A program made the translations under genes and the position numbers. From positions 2,942,494 through 3,006,493 of the forward strand of contig NZ_CP160388.1 of the NCBI RefSeq assembly GCF_040732315.1: 64,000 bases of DNA. Reading direction: 5' to 3'. How positions within the stretch are numbered: position 1 is the first letter of the stretch; each line of letters opens with the position of its first letter. Shown here in pieces: positions 23,567 to 31,547 of the stretch. The notes under the pieces are model-generated. The model did no database searches. It was given only the letters and a program-made list of their open reading frames with translations, and was not told the origin of the DNA. This DNA comes from Oryzisolibacter sp. LB2S (GTDB taxonomy: Bacteria; Pseudomonadota; Gammaproteobacteria; Burkholderiales; Burkholderiaceae_C).

Positions 23567-25174
23567 ATGGCAACGACAGCATCCGACACCCTGGTCATCG
23601 GCGGCGGCCTGGCGGGCATCGTCACGGCACTGGAGCTGCTGCGCGCGGGAAAAACCGTCACGCTCATCGACCGCGACAGCCCTGAGCGTTTTGGCGGCCT
23701 GGCCCTTTGGGCCTTTGGCGGCATGGCGCTGGTGGGAACGCCCCTGCAGGCCAAGATGAAGATTGCCGACAGCCCTGAGCGGGCGCTGGCCGACTGGCAG
23801 CGCTTTGGCGAGCTGGCTCCCGATGACCACTGGCCCCAGCAATGGGCGCGTTACTACGTGGAGCAGTCGCGGCCGCAGGTGTACGACTGGCTGCTAGGGG
23901 AAGGCATCAAGTTCATGCCCGCCGTGAACCTGGTCGAGCGCGGCATGAACGGCGACGGCAACAGCGTGCCGCGCTACCACATCGTCTGGGGCACCTCGCG
24001 CTTTCTCACGCTGCGGCTCATCGAGCAGATGCACGCCGCGGGCCAGGGCGGGCGGCTCAAGGTGCTGCACGGCCACCGCGTCACGCAGCTGGACCACGCG
24101 GGCGGGCGCATCGCCGGCGCCGTGGCGGTGGATGAGGCCACGGGGCGCGAGCGGCGTTTGTCTGCCGCCACCGTGGTGCTGGCCATGGGCGGCATCAACG
24201 GCAGCCATGAGGAGGCGCGGCGCAACTGGCCTGCCGGGCGGCCGCTGCCCAAAACCATGCTCAACGGCGCCCACCCCTTTGCCGACGGGCGCATGCACCA
24301 CTGGGCCGCGGACCAGCTGGGCGCGCGCATCACGCACGCGGGCGAGATGTGGAACTACGCGGCGGGCATCCCGCACCCGTTTCCGCATTTTCCGGGCCAT
24401 GGGCTTTCCTTGATTCCGTGCAAGTCGGCCCTGTGGCTCAACCACCGGGGCGAGCGCATGGGCCCCGAGCCCCTGGTCACGGGTTTTGACACCCATTGGC
24501 TGTGCCAGCAGGTGGCCGCGCAGGAGAAGCCCTGGACCTGGCAGCTCTTGAACCGTCGCATCGCGCTCAAGGAATTTGCCGTCTCCGGCGCCGAGCACAA
24601 CCCGCGCATCCGCGACCGGCAGTTTCTGCGCTTTGTGAAGGAGACGCTGCTGGGCAACCACCGCCTGGTCGATCAGATGGCCGCGCAAAGCCCGCATTTC
24701 ATCGTGGCCGACACGCTGGCCGAGCTGGCCGCGAAGATGAACGCGCTCACGGCCTCGCACGACATCCGCGTCGAGCAGTTGCAGTCCATCGTGAACGCCT
24801 GGGACGGCCTGTTTGCCCCCGGCGGCCAGCCCGAGAGCGACACCCAGGTGCGCCGCATCCTGCAAGCGCGGCAATGGAAACCAGACAGCCTGCGCACCTG
24901 CAAGCCCGCGCCGCTGCAAAGGCCGGGCGCGGGGCCGTTCATTGCCATCCAGACCCAGCTGATTACGCGCAAAAGCCTGGGCGGGCTGCAGACCGATTTG
25001 CACAGCCGCGTGCTGGGGGCAGATGGCCAGCCGATCGACGGCCTGTACTGCGTGGGCGAGGCGGCGGGCTTTGGCGGCGGCGGGGCTGCAGGCAAGCGAT
25101 CGCTGGAGGGCACCTTCTTGCCCGGCTGCATCCTCACGGCGCGGGCGGCGGCGCGGCATGTCGCCGCGGGTTGA
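23567..25174 (+). CDS. FAD-binding dehydrogenase (KsdD/fumarate-reductase-like)
   Basis: 535-aa flavoprotein. An N-terminal dinucleotide motif TLVIGGGLAGIVTALELLRAG binds FAD. The C-terminus has the family signature GLYCVGEAAGFGGGGAAGKRSLEGTFLPGC. The middle cap domain (YHIVWGTSRFLTLRLIEQM, WNYAAGIPHPFPHFPGHG) belongs to the group annotated as FAD-binding dehydrogenases related to 3-ketosteroid delta-1-dehydrogenase and fumarate reductase. No signal peptide is seen. Shine-Dalgarno aggaga lies before ATG 23567. It leads a long run of same-strand oxidoreductases, separated from the next by a repeat copy. Substrate unknown. Confidence 0.85.
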   Translation: MATTASDTLVIGGGLAGIVTALELLRAGKTVTLIDRDSPERFGGLALWAFGGMALVGTPLQAKMKIADSPERALADWQRFGELAPDDHWPQQWARYYVEQSRPQVYDWLLGEGIKFMPAVNLVERGMNGDGNSVPRYHIVWGTSRFLTLRLIEQMHAAGQGGRLKVLHGHRVTQLDHAGGRIAGAVAVDEATGRERRLSAATVVLAMGGINGSHEEARRNWPAGRPLPKTMLNGAHPFADGRMHHWAADQLGARITHAGEMWNYAAGIPHPFPHFPGHGLSLIPCKSALWLNHRGERMGPEPLVTGFDTHWLCQQVAAQEKPWTWQLLNRRIALKEFAVSGAEHNPRIRDRQFLRFVKETLLGNHRLVDQMAAQSPHFIVADTLAELAAKMNALTASHDIRVEQLQSIVNAWDGLFAPGGQPESDTQVRRILQARQWKPDSLRTCKPAPLQRPGAGPFIAIQTQLITRKSLGGLQTDLHSRVLGADGQPIDGLYCVGEAAGFGGGGAAGKRSLEGTFLPGCILTARAAARHVAAG

Positions 25175-25180
25175 ATTGGA

Positions 25181-25236
25181 ATAAAAAAAACGGCTCCAGC
25201 GCCCGCCCCTAAAGCGCTGGCAGCTATCAATAGTCA
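25181..25236 (+). repeat. Dispersed cagctat repeat, copy 4
   Basis: The copy reads aaaaaaaacggctccagcgc, a short spacer, then aaagcgctggcagctatcaa, filling most of the gap between the flavoprotein and GMC oxidoreductase genes. Same orientation as all other copies. Confidence 0.7.
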
Positions 25237-25249
25237 AGCAGGAGCATCT

Positions 25250-26851
25250 ATGGAATTTGACTACATCGTCGTCGGCGCCGGTTCGGCCGGCTGCGTGGTG
25301 GCCAGCCGGCTGAGCGAGGACCCGGGCGTGAGCGTCTGCCTGATCGAGGCCGGTGGGCCCGACAGCAGCGTGCTCACCCGCGCGCCGCTGGGCTTTGTGG
25401 CCGAGGCGCAGCTCAAGAAGAATTCCGTGCACTACCACACCGTGCCTCAGCCGGGGCTGAACGGCCGGCGCGGCTTTCAGCCACGCGGGCGCGTGCTGGG
25501 CGGCAGCAGCTCGGTCAACGCCATGGTCTACTGCCGCGGCCATCGCAGCGACTACGACCATTGGGCAGAGCTGGGCAACCCCGGCTGGGACTACGACAGC
25601 GTGCTGCCGCTGTTCAAAAAGGCCGAGGACAGCGCCTGCTTTGGCGCGGGCGACTACCACGGCGTGGGCGGCCCGCTGGGCGTGGACTGGCTGCGCAGCG
25701 GCATGGGCTCCACCCAGGCGTTCCTGCAGGCCTGCGAGCAGGCAGGCGTGCCGCGCACGCCCGACTACAACGGCGCGCAGCAGGACGGCTGCTGGCCCGC
25801 GCAGGTGACGCAGCGCGGGGGCGAGCGCTGCAGCGCCGCGCGCGCCTACCTCACGCCCAACCTCCAGCGGCCCAATCTGACGATATTGACGCACGCGCCC
25901 TCGCTGCGTCTGGCCTGGGATGGGCGGCGCGCCGCGGGCATGCACATCGTGCAGGGCGGCCAGGAGCGCCTGGTGCGCGCGCGCCGCGAGGTGATTCTGA
26001 GCGCCGGCGCCTACGGCTCGCCGCAGCTGCTGATGTGCTCGGGCGTGGGCCCGGCCGACCAGCTGCGCTCCCATGGCATCGCCGTGCAGCACGCCCTGCC
26101 CGGCGTGGGCCAGAACCTGCAGGACCACATCACCGCATCGCTCAACTGGCGCAGCCTGCGGGCCGAGGGCTGCCTGGGCATCAGCCCCGGCGGCGCGTGG
26201 CAGATGCTGCGCGGCATAGGGCAGTGGCGGCGCGAGCGCAGCGGCCTCATCACCAGCAACGTGGCCGAGGCCGGCGCCTTTCTGCGCACCGACGACCAGG
26301 TGCACGCGGCCGACATCGAGCTCGAGTTCGTCGTCGCCATGGTCGAGGACCACAGCCGCAAGCTCTACCTGGGCCATGGCTTCGGCCTGCATGTCACGCT
26401 CACGCGGCCCGAGAGCCGCGGCGAGGTGCGCCTCACAAGCGCCGACGCGCGCGACAGCCTGGCCATCGACCCGCGCTACTACAGCCACCCCGACGACCTG
26501 CCGCGCCTGGTCAAGGGCGTGCAGAAGTCGCTTGAGATCATGCATGCGCCGGCCATGACGCCCTGGCGCGGCGCCATGCTGCGGCCGATCGCCGCCAACG
26601 ACCCCGAGGGCATTGCCGCAGAGATGCGCGCCAGCAGCGACACCGAATACCACCCCGTGGGCACCTGCCGCATGGGGCCCGCGAGCGATGCCAGCGCCGT
26701 CGTCGGCGCCGACCTGCGCGTGCATGGCGTCGATGGCCTGCGCGTGGCCGATGCGTCCATCATGCCGCGCATCACCACCGGCAACACCAACGCGCCCACC
26801 ATCATGATCGGCGAGAAATGCGCGGCCCTGGTGCGCGCAGGCCAGCGATGA
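25250..26851 (+). CDS. GMC-family oxidoreductase (alcohol dehydrogenase type)
   Basis: 533-aa FAD enzyme of the glucose-methanol-choline family, which oxidises primary alcohols to aldehydes. FAD motif YIVVGAGSAGCVVASRLSED at the N-terminus, GMC signature 1 (RGRVLGGSSSVNAMVYCRG), signature 2 (GAYGSPQLLMCSGVG), and the C-terminal active-site blocks HPVGTCRMG (His468) and GNTNAPTIMIGEK. It resembles AlkJ/BetA-type membrane-associated dehydrogenases. The gene overlaps the SDR downstream by 4 bp, and an aldehyde dehydrogenase follows, so alcohol-to-acid oxidation is the evident theme. Confidence 0.92.
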   Translation: MEFDYIVVGAGSAGCVVASRLSEDPGVSVCLIEAGGPDSSVLTRAPLGFVAEAQLKKNSVHYHTVPQPGLNGRRGFQPRGRVLGGSSSVNAMVYCRGHRSDYDHWAELGNPGWDYDSVLPLFKKAEDSACFGAGDYHGVGGPLGVDWLRSGMGSTQAFLQACEQAGVPRTPDYNGAQQDGCWPAQVTQRGGERCSAARAYLTPNLQRPNLTILTHAPSLRLAWDGRRAAGMHIVQGGQERLVRARREVILSAGAYGSPQLLMCSGVGPADQLRSHGIAVQHALPGVGQNLQDHITASLNWRSLRAEGCLGISPGGAWQMLRGIGQWRRERSGLITSNVAEAGAFLRTDDQVHAADIELEFVVAMVEDHSRKLYLGHGFGLHVTLTRPESRGEVRLTSADARDSLAIDPRYYSHPDDLPRLVKGVQKSLEIMHAPAMTPWRGAMLRPIAANDPEGIAAEMRASSDTEYHPVGTCRMGPASDASAVVGADLRVHGVDGLRVADASIMPRITTGNTNAPTIMIGEKCAALVRAGQR

Positions 26852-27693
26852 GCGGCCACCGCTACCCCTGGAAGCACGGCGCCCCGCGCACCGTCTTCAT
26901 CACCGGCGCCAGCAGCGGCATAGGGCGCGACATGGCGCGGCGCCTGGCGGCCGAGGGCGCGAGCATCGCCCTGTTCAACCGCTCCGCCGCCGAGGACGTG
27001 CTGGCCGAGCTGCGCGCCGCCGCCCGCAGCGCCGATCAAGGCTTTGCCTGCTACCGCGCCGACGTGGCCGATGCCCGCGCCATCGAAGCCGCCGTGGCCC
27101 AGGCGGTGCGGGACATGGGCGTGCCCGATCTGGCGATTCACAGCGCGGGCGTGCTGCACAACGGGCCATTGCTTCAGTCCAGCGCGCAGGACTTCGAGCG
27201 CGTCATCGACATCAACCTCAAGGGCTCGCGCCATTTCGCGGCCGCCGTGCTGCCGCATATGCGCGCGGGCAGCCAGATCGCCTTCATCGCGTCGCTGGCC
27301 GCACTCACGGGCAACTTTGGCTACACCGCCTACTGCGCGTCCAAGTACGGCGTGCGGGGTTTCGCCGAGGCGCTGCGCTACGAGCTGAAGCTGCAGGGCA
27401 TAGCCGTCAGCCTGTGCTGCCCCGGCGAGATCATGACGCCCATGGTGGCGCAGGAAAAGCAGCACATGCACCCCGTATCCGCCGCCATGAAGGCCTTTGC
27501 CGGCAGCAGCACGCTCGACGTGTCGGTGCCCGCACTTTTGCGCGGCATTGCGCGGCGTGAATTCGAGATCACCGACACCCCCAAGGCGGCGCTGACCGCC
27601 TTTCTCTCGCGCCACCTGCCGGGCCTGGCGCGTGCCGTGGGCGACCGCATTGCCCGCAGCGCCCAACAGAAACTGCAGAAAGGACAGCCATGA
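26848..27693 (+). CDS. Short-chain dehydrogenase/reductase
   Basis: 281-aa SDR. The NAD(P)-binding motif TGASSGIG lies at residues 19-26, the NAG-equivalent at HSAGVLHNG, and the catalytic YxxxK at Tyr162-Lys166 (YCASK). The ATG at 26848 overlaps the GMC stop (ATGA), and the 3' end overlaps the aldehyde dehydrogenase start (ATGA), so the three genes are coupled. The long C-terminal helix region (LTAFLSRHLPGLARAVGDRI) resembles classical SDRs such as 3-oxoacyl or sphingosine-type reductases. Probable role: interconversion of a carbonyl and alcohol in the same pathway. Confidence 0.9.
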   Translation: MSGHRYPWKHGAPRTVFITGASSGIGRDMARRLAAEGASIALFNRSAAEDVLAELRAAARSADQGFACYRADVADARAIEAAVAQAVRDMGVPDLAIHSAGVLHNGPLLQSSAQDFERVIDINLKGSRHFAAAVLPHMRAGSQIAFIASLAALTGNFGYTAYCASKYGVRGFAEALRYELKLQGIAVSLCCPGEIMTPMVAQEKQHMHPVSAAMKAFAGSSTLDVSVPALLRGIARREFEITDTPKAALTAFLSRHLPGLARAVGDRIARSAQQKLQKGQP

Positions 27694-29180
27694 CCGCCAA
27701 CCCACCCAGCACCGCCTGGAAGGCCATGCACAGCCCCGAACACCTGCCCGGGCACCTGCCCGCCAATCTGCGCGACTGCTTTGCCGCGCAGCAGGCGGCC
27801 TTTGCCCAGAACCGCTACCCCAGCTTGCAAGAGCGCCGCGCCGACCTGCGCGCCCTGCACCGCCTGCTGGTTGAAAACCGCGACGCGCTGGTCGACGCCG
27901 TAAACCGCGACTTTGGCTGCCGCAGCCATTTTGAAACCCAGTTTGCCGAGCTGCTGCAGGGCCAGGAGGCGGCACTCGACGCCATACGCCGACTGCCGCG
28001 CTGGATGAAAAAGCAAAAGCGCCACCTGGACGTGACGCAGTACCCGCTGGCCAGCGCCTTTGTGCAGCCCCAGCCGCTGGGCGTGATCGGCATCGTTGCG
28101 CCGTGGAACTTTCCCATCGCCATGGTGGTGCAGCCGCTCATAGGCGCGCTGGCCGCGGGTAACCGCGCCATGGTCAAGATGTCGGAAAACTCCGAACGCC
28201 TGGCGCGCCTGCTGCAGCAGCTGCTGCCCAGATACTTTGCTGCCGACAAGGTGAGCCTCTTTGCCGACAGCGACGCGGGGCCGGGCCAGTCGGTCGGGCC
28301 GCTGTTCACGCAGTTGCCGTTCAACCACCTGTTCTTTACCGGCTCGCCGCAAACCGGCAAGGCGGTGATGGCCAATGCTGCCGCCAACCTGACCCCGGTG
28401 ACGCTGGAGCTGGGCGGCAAGTCCCCCGCCATCGTCGCGCCCGGCTACGCCATGCACAAGGCGGCCGAGCGCATTCTGTGGGTCAAGATGCTCAACGCCG
28501 GGCAGATCTGCACCAACGTGGACTACATGTTCGTGCCCGCCGGCCAGGAGCAGGCCTTCATCGAAGCGGCGCAGCGCATCGTCGCGCAGCGCTACCCCGA
28601 TCTTTTGAACGGCGACTACACCGCCATCATCGACCAGCGCCAGTACGACCGCCTGCAGGCCATGCTGGCCGACGCGGTAGCCCAGGGCGCCCAGGTCGTG
28701 CCGCTGGCGCCGAGCCAACAGGGCGATGCGGCGCGGCGGATCATGCCCCCTGTGGCGCTCCTCAATGTGCACGACGGCATGCAGGTCATGCAGCGCGAGA
28801 TCTTTGGCCCGCTGCTGCCCATCCTCAGCTACCAAACCCACGACGAGGTGCTGCGCTACATCAACGACCGGCCGCACCCGCTCGCGCTCTACCTGTTCAG
28901 CGACGACAAGGCGCTGCAGCAGCAGTATCTGCAGCAAACGCTCTCGGGCGGCGTCACGCTCAACGACACGCTGCTCCACGTGGGCCAGCACAGCCTGCCC
29001 TTTGGCGGCGTGGGCAACAGCGGCATGGGCCACTACCACGGCTTTGAAGGGTTCCTGACCTTCTCCAAGCTGCGCCCGGTGTTCCGCCAGGGGCCACTGC
29101 GCACGGTGGACTTCTTGATGCCGCCCTACCAGGGCATGGCGCGCAGGATGCTGGACGTGATGTTCTGGCGCAACCGCTGA
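27690..29180 (+). CDS. Aldehyde dehydrogenase (coniferyl-aldehyde dehydrogenase type)
   Basis: 496-aa NAD(P)-dependent aldehyde dehydrogenase. The catalytic cysteine is Cys274 in NAGQICTN and the general base is Glu240 in TLELGGKSP. The PWNFP motif and the FTGSPQTGK cofactor segment are present. The C-terminal half (FGGVGNSGMGHYHGFEGFLTFS) places it in the CALDH subfamily that acts on aromatic and medium-chain aldehydes. It oxidises the aldehyde expected from the GMC enzyme to a carboxylic acid. Coupled to the SDR by a 4-bp overlap. Confidence 0.9.
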   Translation: MTANPPSTAWKAMHSPEHLPGHLPANLRDCFAAQQAAFAQNRYPSLQERRADLRALHRLLVENRDALVDAVNRDFGCRSHFETQFAELLQGQEAALDAIRRLPRWMKKQKRHLDVTQYPLASAFVQPQPLGVIGIVAPWNFPIAMVVQPLIGALAAGNRAMVKMSENSERLARLLQQLLPRYFAADKVSLFADSDAGPGQSVGPLFTQLPFNHLFFTGSPQTGKAVMANAAANLTPVTLELGGKSPAIVAPGYAMHKAAERILWVKMLNAGQICTNVDYMFVPAGQEQAFIEAAQRIVAQRYPDLLNGDYTAIIDQRQYDRLQAMLADAVAQGAQVVPLAPSQQGDAARRIMPPVALLNVHDGMQVMQREIFGPLLPILSYQTHDEVLRYINDRPHPLALYLFSDDKALQQQYLQQTLSGGVTLNDTLLHVGQHSLPFGGVGNSGMGHYHGFEGFLTFSKLRPVFRQGPLRTVDFLMPPYQGMARRMLDVMFWRNR

Positions 29181-29250
29181 CATGGCGCAATTCACGACTT
29201 CCGCCGATGCACAACCCTCCGCCATCCCCGCCAAGGCGATGCACACCCCT

Positions 29251-29403
29251 CCGTCATCCCCGCGAAGGCGGGGATCCAGAAACGCTCCAGACCGCTCATG
29301 GACGACAGCCATGGATCCCCGCCTTCGCGGGGATGACGGTTACAGCAACGTGGCGGGCGCCACTGACGGCGGCCACGGATCCCCGCGTTCGCGGAGATGA
29401 CGG
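29251..29403. repeat. Cluster of palindromic cgtcatccccgcg repeats
   Basis: Three copies of a near-perfect palindrome (ccgtcatccccgcgaaggcg plus ggatcca) lie at 29251-29279, 29312-29339 (inverted) and 29376-29403 (inverted, imperfect). The first two form a large inverted pair with about 30 bp between. A degenerate half copy precedes them near 29220. The region 29181-29464 holds no gene apart from these repeats. Related copies lie at 60579-60605 and 61281-61369. Confidence 0.75.
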
Positions 29404-29464
29404 GCCGGCCCTCACGACGTGATCCGCAGATAGACATCCAACGCACAACGACAGGAGACAAAAA

Positions 29465-30346
29465 ATGCAAGGAGACATCGCATCGAGCCTGCTGCTGCCG
29501 CTGATCCTGGCCTGCATCATGTTCTCGCTCGGCCTGGGCCTCGCGCCCGCGGATTTCAAGCGCATCTTCACCCAGCCGCGCGCGCTCATCGTGGGCGTGG
29601 TCTGCCATTTCGTGCTGCTGCCGCTGGCCTGCTACGCCATGCTCAGCCTGTGGGGGATTACCGGCGTGTTTGCCGTGGGCTTCATGATTCTGGCGGCCTG
29701 CCCCACGGGCAGCACGTCCAACCTGCTGACCTATCTGGCGCGCGGCGACGTGGCCCTGGCCGTGAGCTTCACGGCAGTGGCCAGCGTGGCCACCATCTTC
29801 ACCCTGCCGCTGATCGTGACCTGGGCGCTGGGCCATTACCTGGGCGCGGCGCGCGCGGTGGACGTGCCCGTGGGCCTGATGATGGGCCAGGTAGCCCTGG
29901 TGCTGGGCCTGCCCGTCAGCCTGGGCATGGCCGCACGCTGGCGCTGGCCGGCCTGGGCGCAGCGCTTTGAGCCGCGCGCCACGCGCATCGCCACCGTGCT
30001 GTTCGTGCTCATCGTGCTGCTGGCCGTGGTCAAGAACTGGGCGCTGCTGGTGGCCAACTTCAGCAGCCTGGCGCCCTTTGCCCTGCTGCTCAACCTGACC
30101 ATGCTGGCCGTGGGCTTTGCCGTGGCGGCGCTGGCCCGGCTGTCCCGCCGTCAATCCGTCACGCTGGGGATCGAGACCGCCGTGCAGAACGCCGCCCTGG
30201 CGCTGGTGATCGCCAGCACCGTGCTCAAGGAAGACGCCATGGCCATCCCCGGCGCGCTCTACGGCGTGCTGATGTACGCGGGCGGCCTGCTGTTTGCCTT
30301 CACCGTGCGCCGCCTCGGCCCGACCGCGCAGGTGGCCCCATGCTGA
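29465..30346 (+). CDS. Bile acid:sodium symporter (BASS) family transporter
   Basis: 293-aa inner membrane protein with nine to ten hydrophobic helices. Family signatures are the early FSLGLGLAPADFKRIFTQP and the helix-crossover motifs ILAACPTGSTSNLLTYLARGDVALAVS and GIETAVQNAALALVIAS. BASS proteins import organic anions with sodium. A Shine-Dalgarno (aggag) precedes ATG 29465. Its end overlaps the 2-hydroxyacid dehydrogenase start, so it probably imports that enzyme's substrate, an organic acid. Confidence 0.88.
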   Translation: MQGDIASSLLLPLILACIMFSLGLGLAPADFKRIFTQPRALIVGVVCHFVLLPLACYAMLSLWGITGVFAVGFMILAACPTGSTSNLLTYLARGDVALAVSFTAVASVATIFTLPLIVTWALGHYLGAARAVDVPVGLMMGQVALVLGLPVSLGMAARWRWPAWAQRFEPRATRIATVLFVLIVLLAVVKNWALLVANFSSLAPFALLLNLTMLAVGFAVAALARLSRRQSVTLGIETAVQNAALALVIASTVLKEDAMAIPGALYGVLMYAGGLLFAFTVRRLGPTAQVAPC

Positions 30347-31503
30347 GCTACCCCGCCACCGCCACCGACTGGCGCCAGCGGGCAAGAAGCCGTCTGCCGC
30401 GCTTTCTGTTCGACTACGTGGACGGCGGCGCGGGCGCCGAGGCCACGCTGGCCGCCAACGTGCAGGACTTTGCCGCGCTGCGCCTGCGCCAGCGCGTGCT
30501 GGTGGACGTGGCCCAGGTCGATACGCGCAGCCAGATCGCGGGGCAAGACTGCGCCCTGCCGCTGGCGCTCGCGCCCATCGGCCTGGCGGGCATGATGGCG
30601 CGCCGTGGCGAGGCGCAGGCCGCGCGCGCGGCCGCCGCCGTGGGCGTGCCGTTCACCCTCTCCACGGTGGGCATCTGCCCGCTGGCCGAGGTGACGGCCG
30701 CCGCCGGGCAAGCGCCCTGGTTTCAGCTCTACATGCTGCGCGACCGGGGGGCCGTGCAGGCGCTCTTGCAACAGGCCTGGGACGCGGGCAGCCGCACGCT
30801 GGTCTTCACCGTCGATCTGCCCACCACCGGCCTGCGCCACCGCGACACGCGCAACGGCCTGGCGCATGGCGGCGCGCGCTCGGCCCTGCTGCGCGCGGGC
30901 CAGGTGCTGGCGCGCCCGGGCTGGGTGCGGCGCGTGGCCCTGGGCGGCAAGCCGCTGACCTTTGGCAACCTGGCCGCCCAGGTGCCGGGCGGGCGCGACC
31001 TGAATGCCTTCAAGGCCTGGGTGGACGCGCAGTTCGACGCCAGCGTGACCTGGCGCGACATCGCCTGGCTGCGCGGCCAGTGGAAGGGGCGTTTGCTCAT
31101 CAAGGGCGTGCTCGACGCGCACGACGCCCAGGCCGCCGTGGACAGCGGCGCCGACGGCATCGTGGTCTCCAACCACGGTGGGCGCCAGCTCGACGGCGCG
31201 CCGTCCACCGCGCGCGCCCTGCCCGCGATTGCCCAGGCGCTCGCCGGGCGCACCGAGCTGCTGGTCGATGGCGGCATACGCAGCGGCGTCGATGTGTTCA
31301 AGGCCCTGGCGCTGGGCGCGCGCGGCGTGCTAGTGGGCCGGCCCTGGGTCTGGGCGCTGGCCGGCCGCGGCGAGGCCGGCGTGCGCCAGCTGCTCGCTAC
31401 CTGGCAGCGCGAGCTGGCCGTGACCATGATGCTGGCCGGCGTCACCCGCGTTGCCGAGATCAGCCACCGCCATTTCGATAATCCAAGCCAAACAGGCCTC
31501 TAA
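30340..31503 (+). CDS. FMN-dependent alpha-hydroxy-acid dehydrogenase
   Basis: 387-aa TIM-barrel flavoenzyme of the lactate/mandelate/glycolate group. Visible features are the N-terminal PRFLFDYVDGGAG, LPLALAPIGLAGMMARRGE, the substrate/FMN motif SNHGGRQLDG with catalytic His279, and LLVDGGIRSGVDVFKALALGA. It oxidises an L-2-hydroxyacid to a 2-oxoacid and passes electrons to quinone, cytochrome or oxygen. The last residues and stop lie within a dispersed repeat. Downstream comes a ThDP decarboxylase, the pairing seen in mandelate pathways. LldD-type lactate dehydrogenase or mandelate dehydrogenase are both possible. Confidence 0.9.
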   Translation: MLSYPATATDWRQRARSRLPRFLFDYVDGGAGAEATLAANVQDFAALRLRQRVLVDVAQVDTRSQIAGQDCALPLALAPIGLAGMMARRGEAQAARAAAAVGVPFTLSTVGICPLAEVTAAAGQAPWFQLYMLRDRGAVQALLQQAWDAGSRTLVFTVDLPTTGLRHRDTRNGLAHGGARSALLRAGQVLARPGWVRRVALGGKPLTFGNLAAQVPGGRDLNAFKAWVDAQFDASVTWRDIAWLRGQWKGRLLIKGVLDAHDAQAAVDSGADGIVVSNHGGRQLDGAPSTARALPAIAQALAGRTELLVDGGIRSGVDVFKALALGARGVLVGRPWVWALAGRGEAGVRQLLATWQRELAVTMMLAGVTRVAEISHRHFDNPSQTGL

Positions 31504-31538
31504 CGCCCACCAAACAAGCGCAACCAGCTATTACATTA
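31485..31538 (+). repeat. Dispersed cagctat repeat, copy 5
   Basis: The copy reads gccaaacaggcctctaacgc, a short spacer, then acaagcgcaaccagctatta. It supplies the last codons and the TAA stop of the hydroxyacid dehydrogenase and ends just before the Shine-Dalgarno (aggag) of the next gene. Confidence 0.65.
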
Positions 31539-31547
31539 GGAGCATTC

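Noticed and set aside
23894-26725. A 943-codon minus-strand open frame opposite the flavoprotein and GMC genes
   Set aside because: No recognisable motif; fully antisense to two conserved enzymes with intact active sites.
29251-29403. Possible CRISPR array from regularly repeated palindromes
   Set aside because: Only three imperfect copies in alternating orientation, no constant direct repeat, no uniform spacers and no cas genes.
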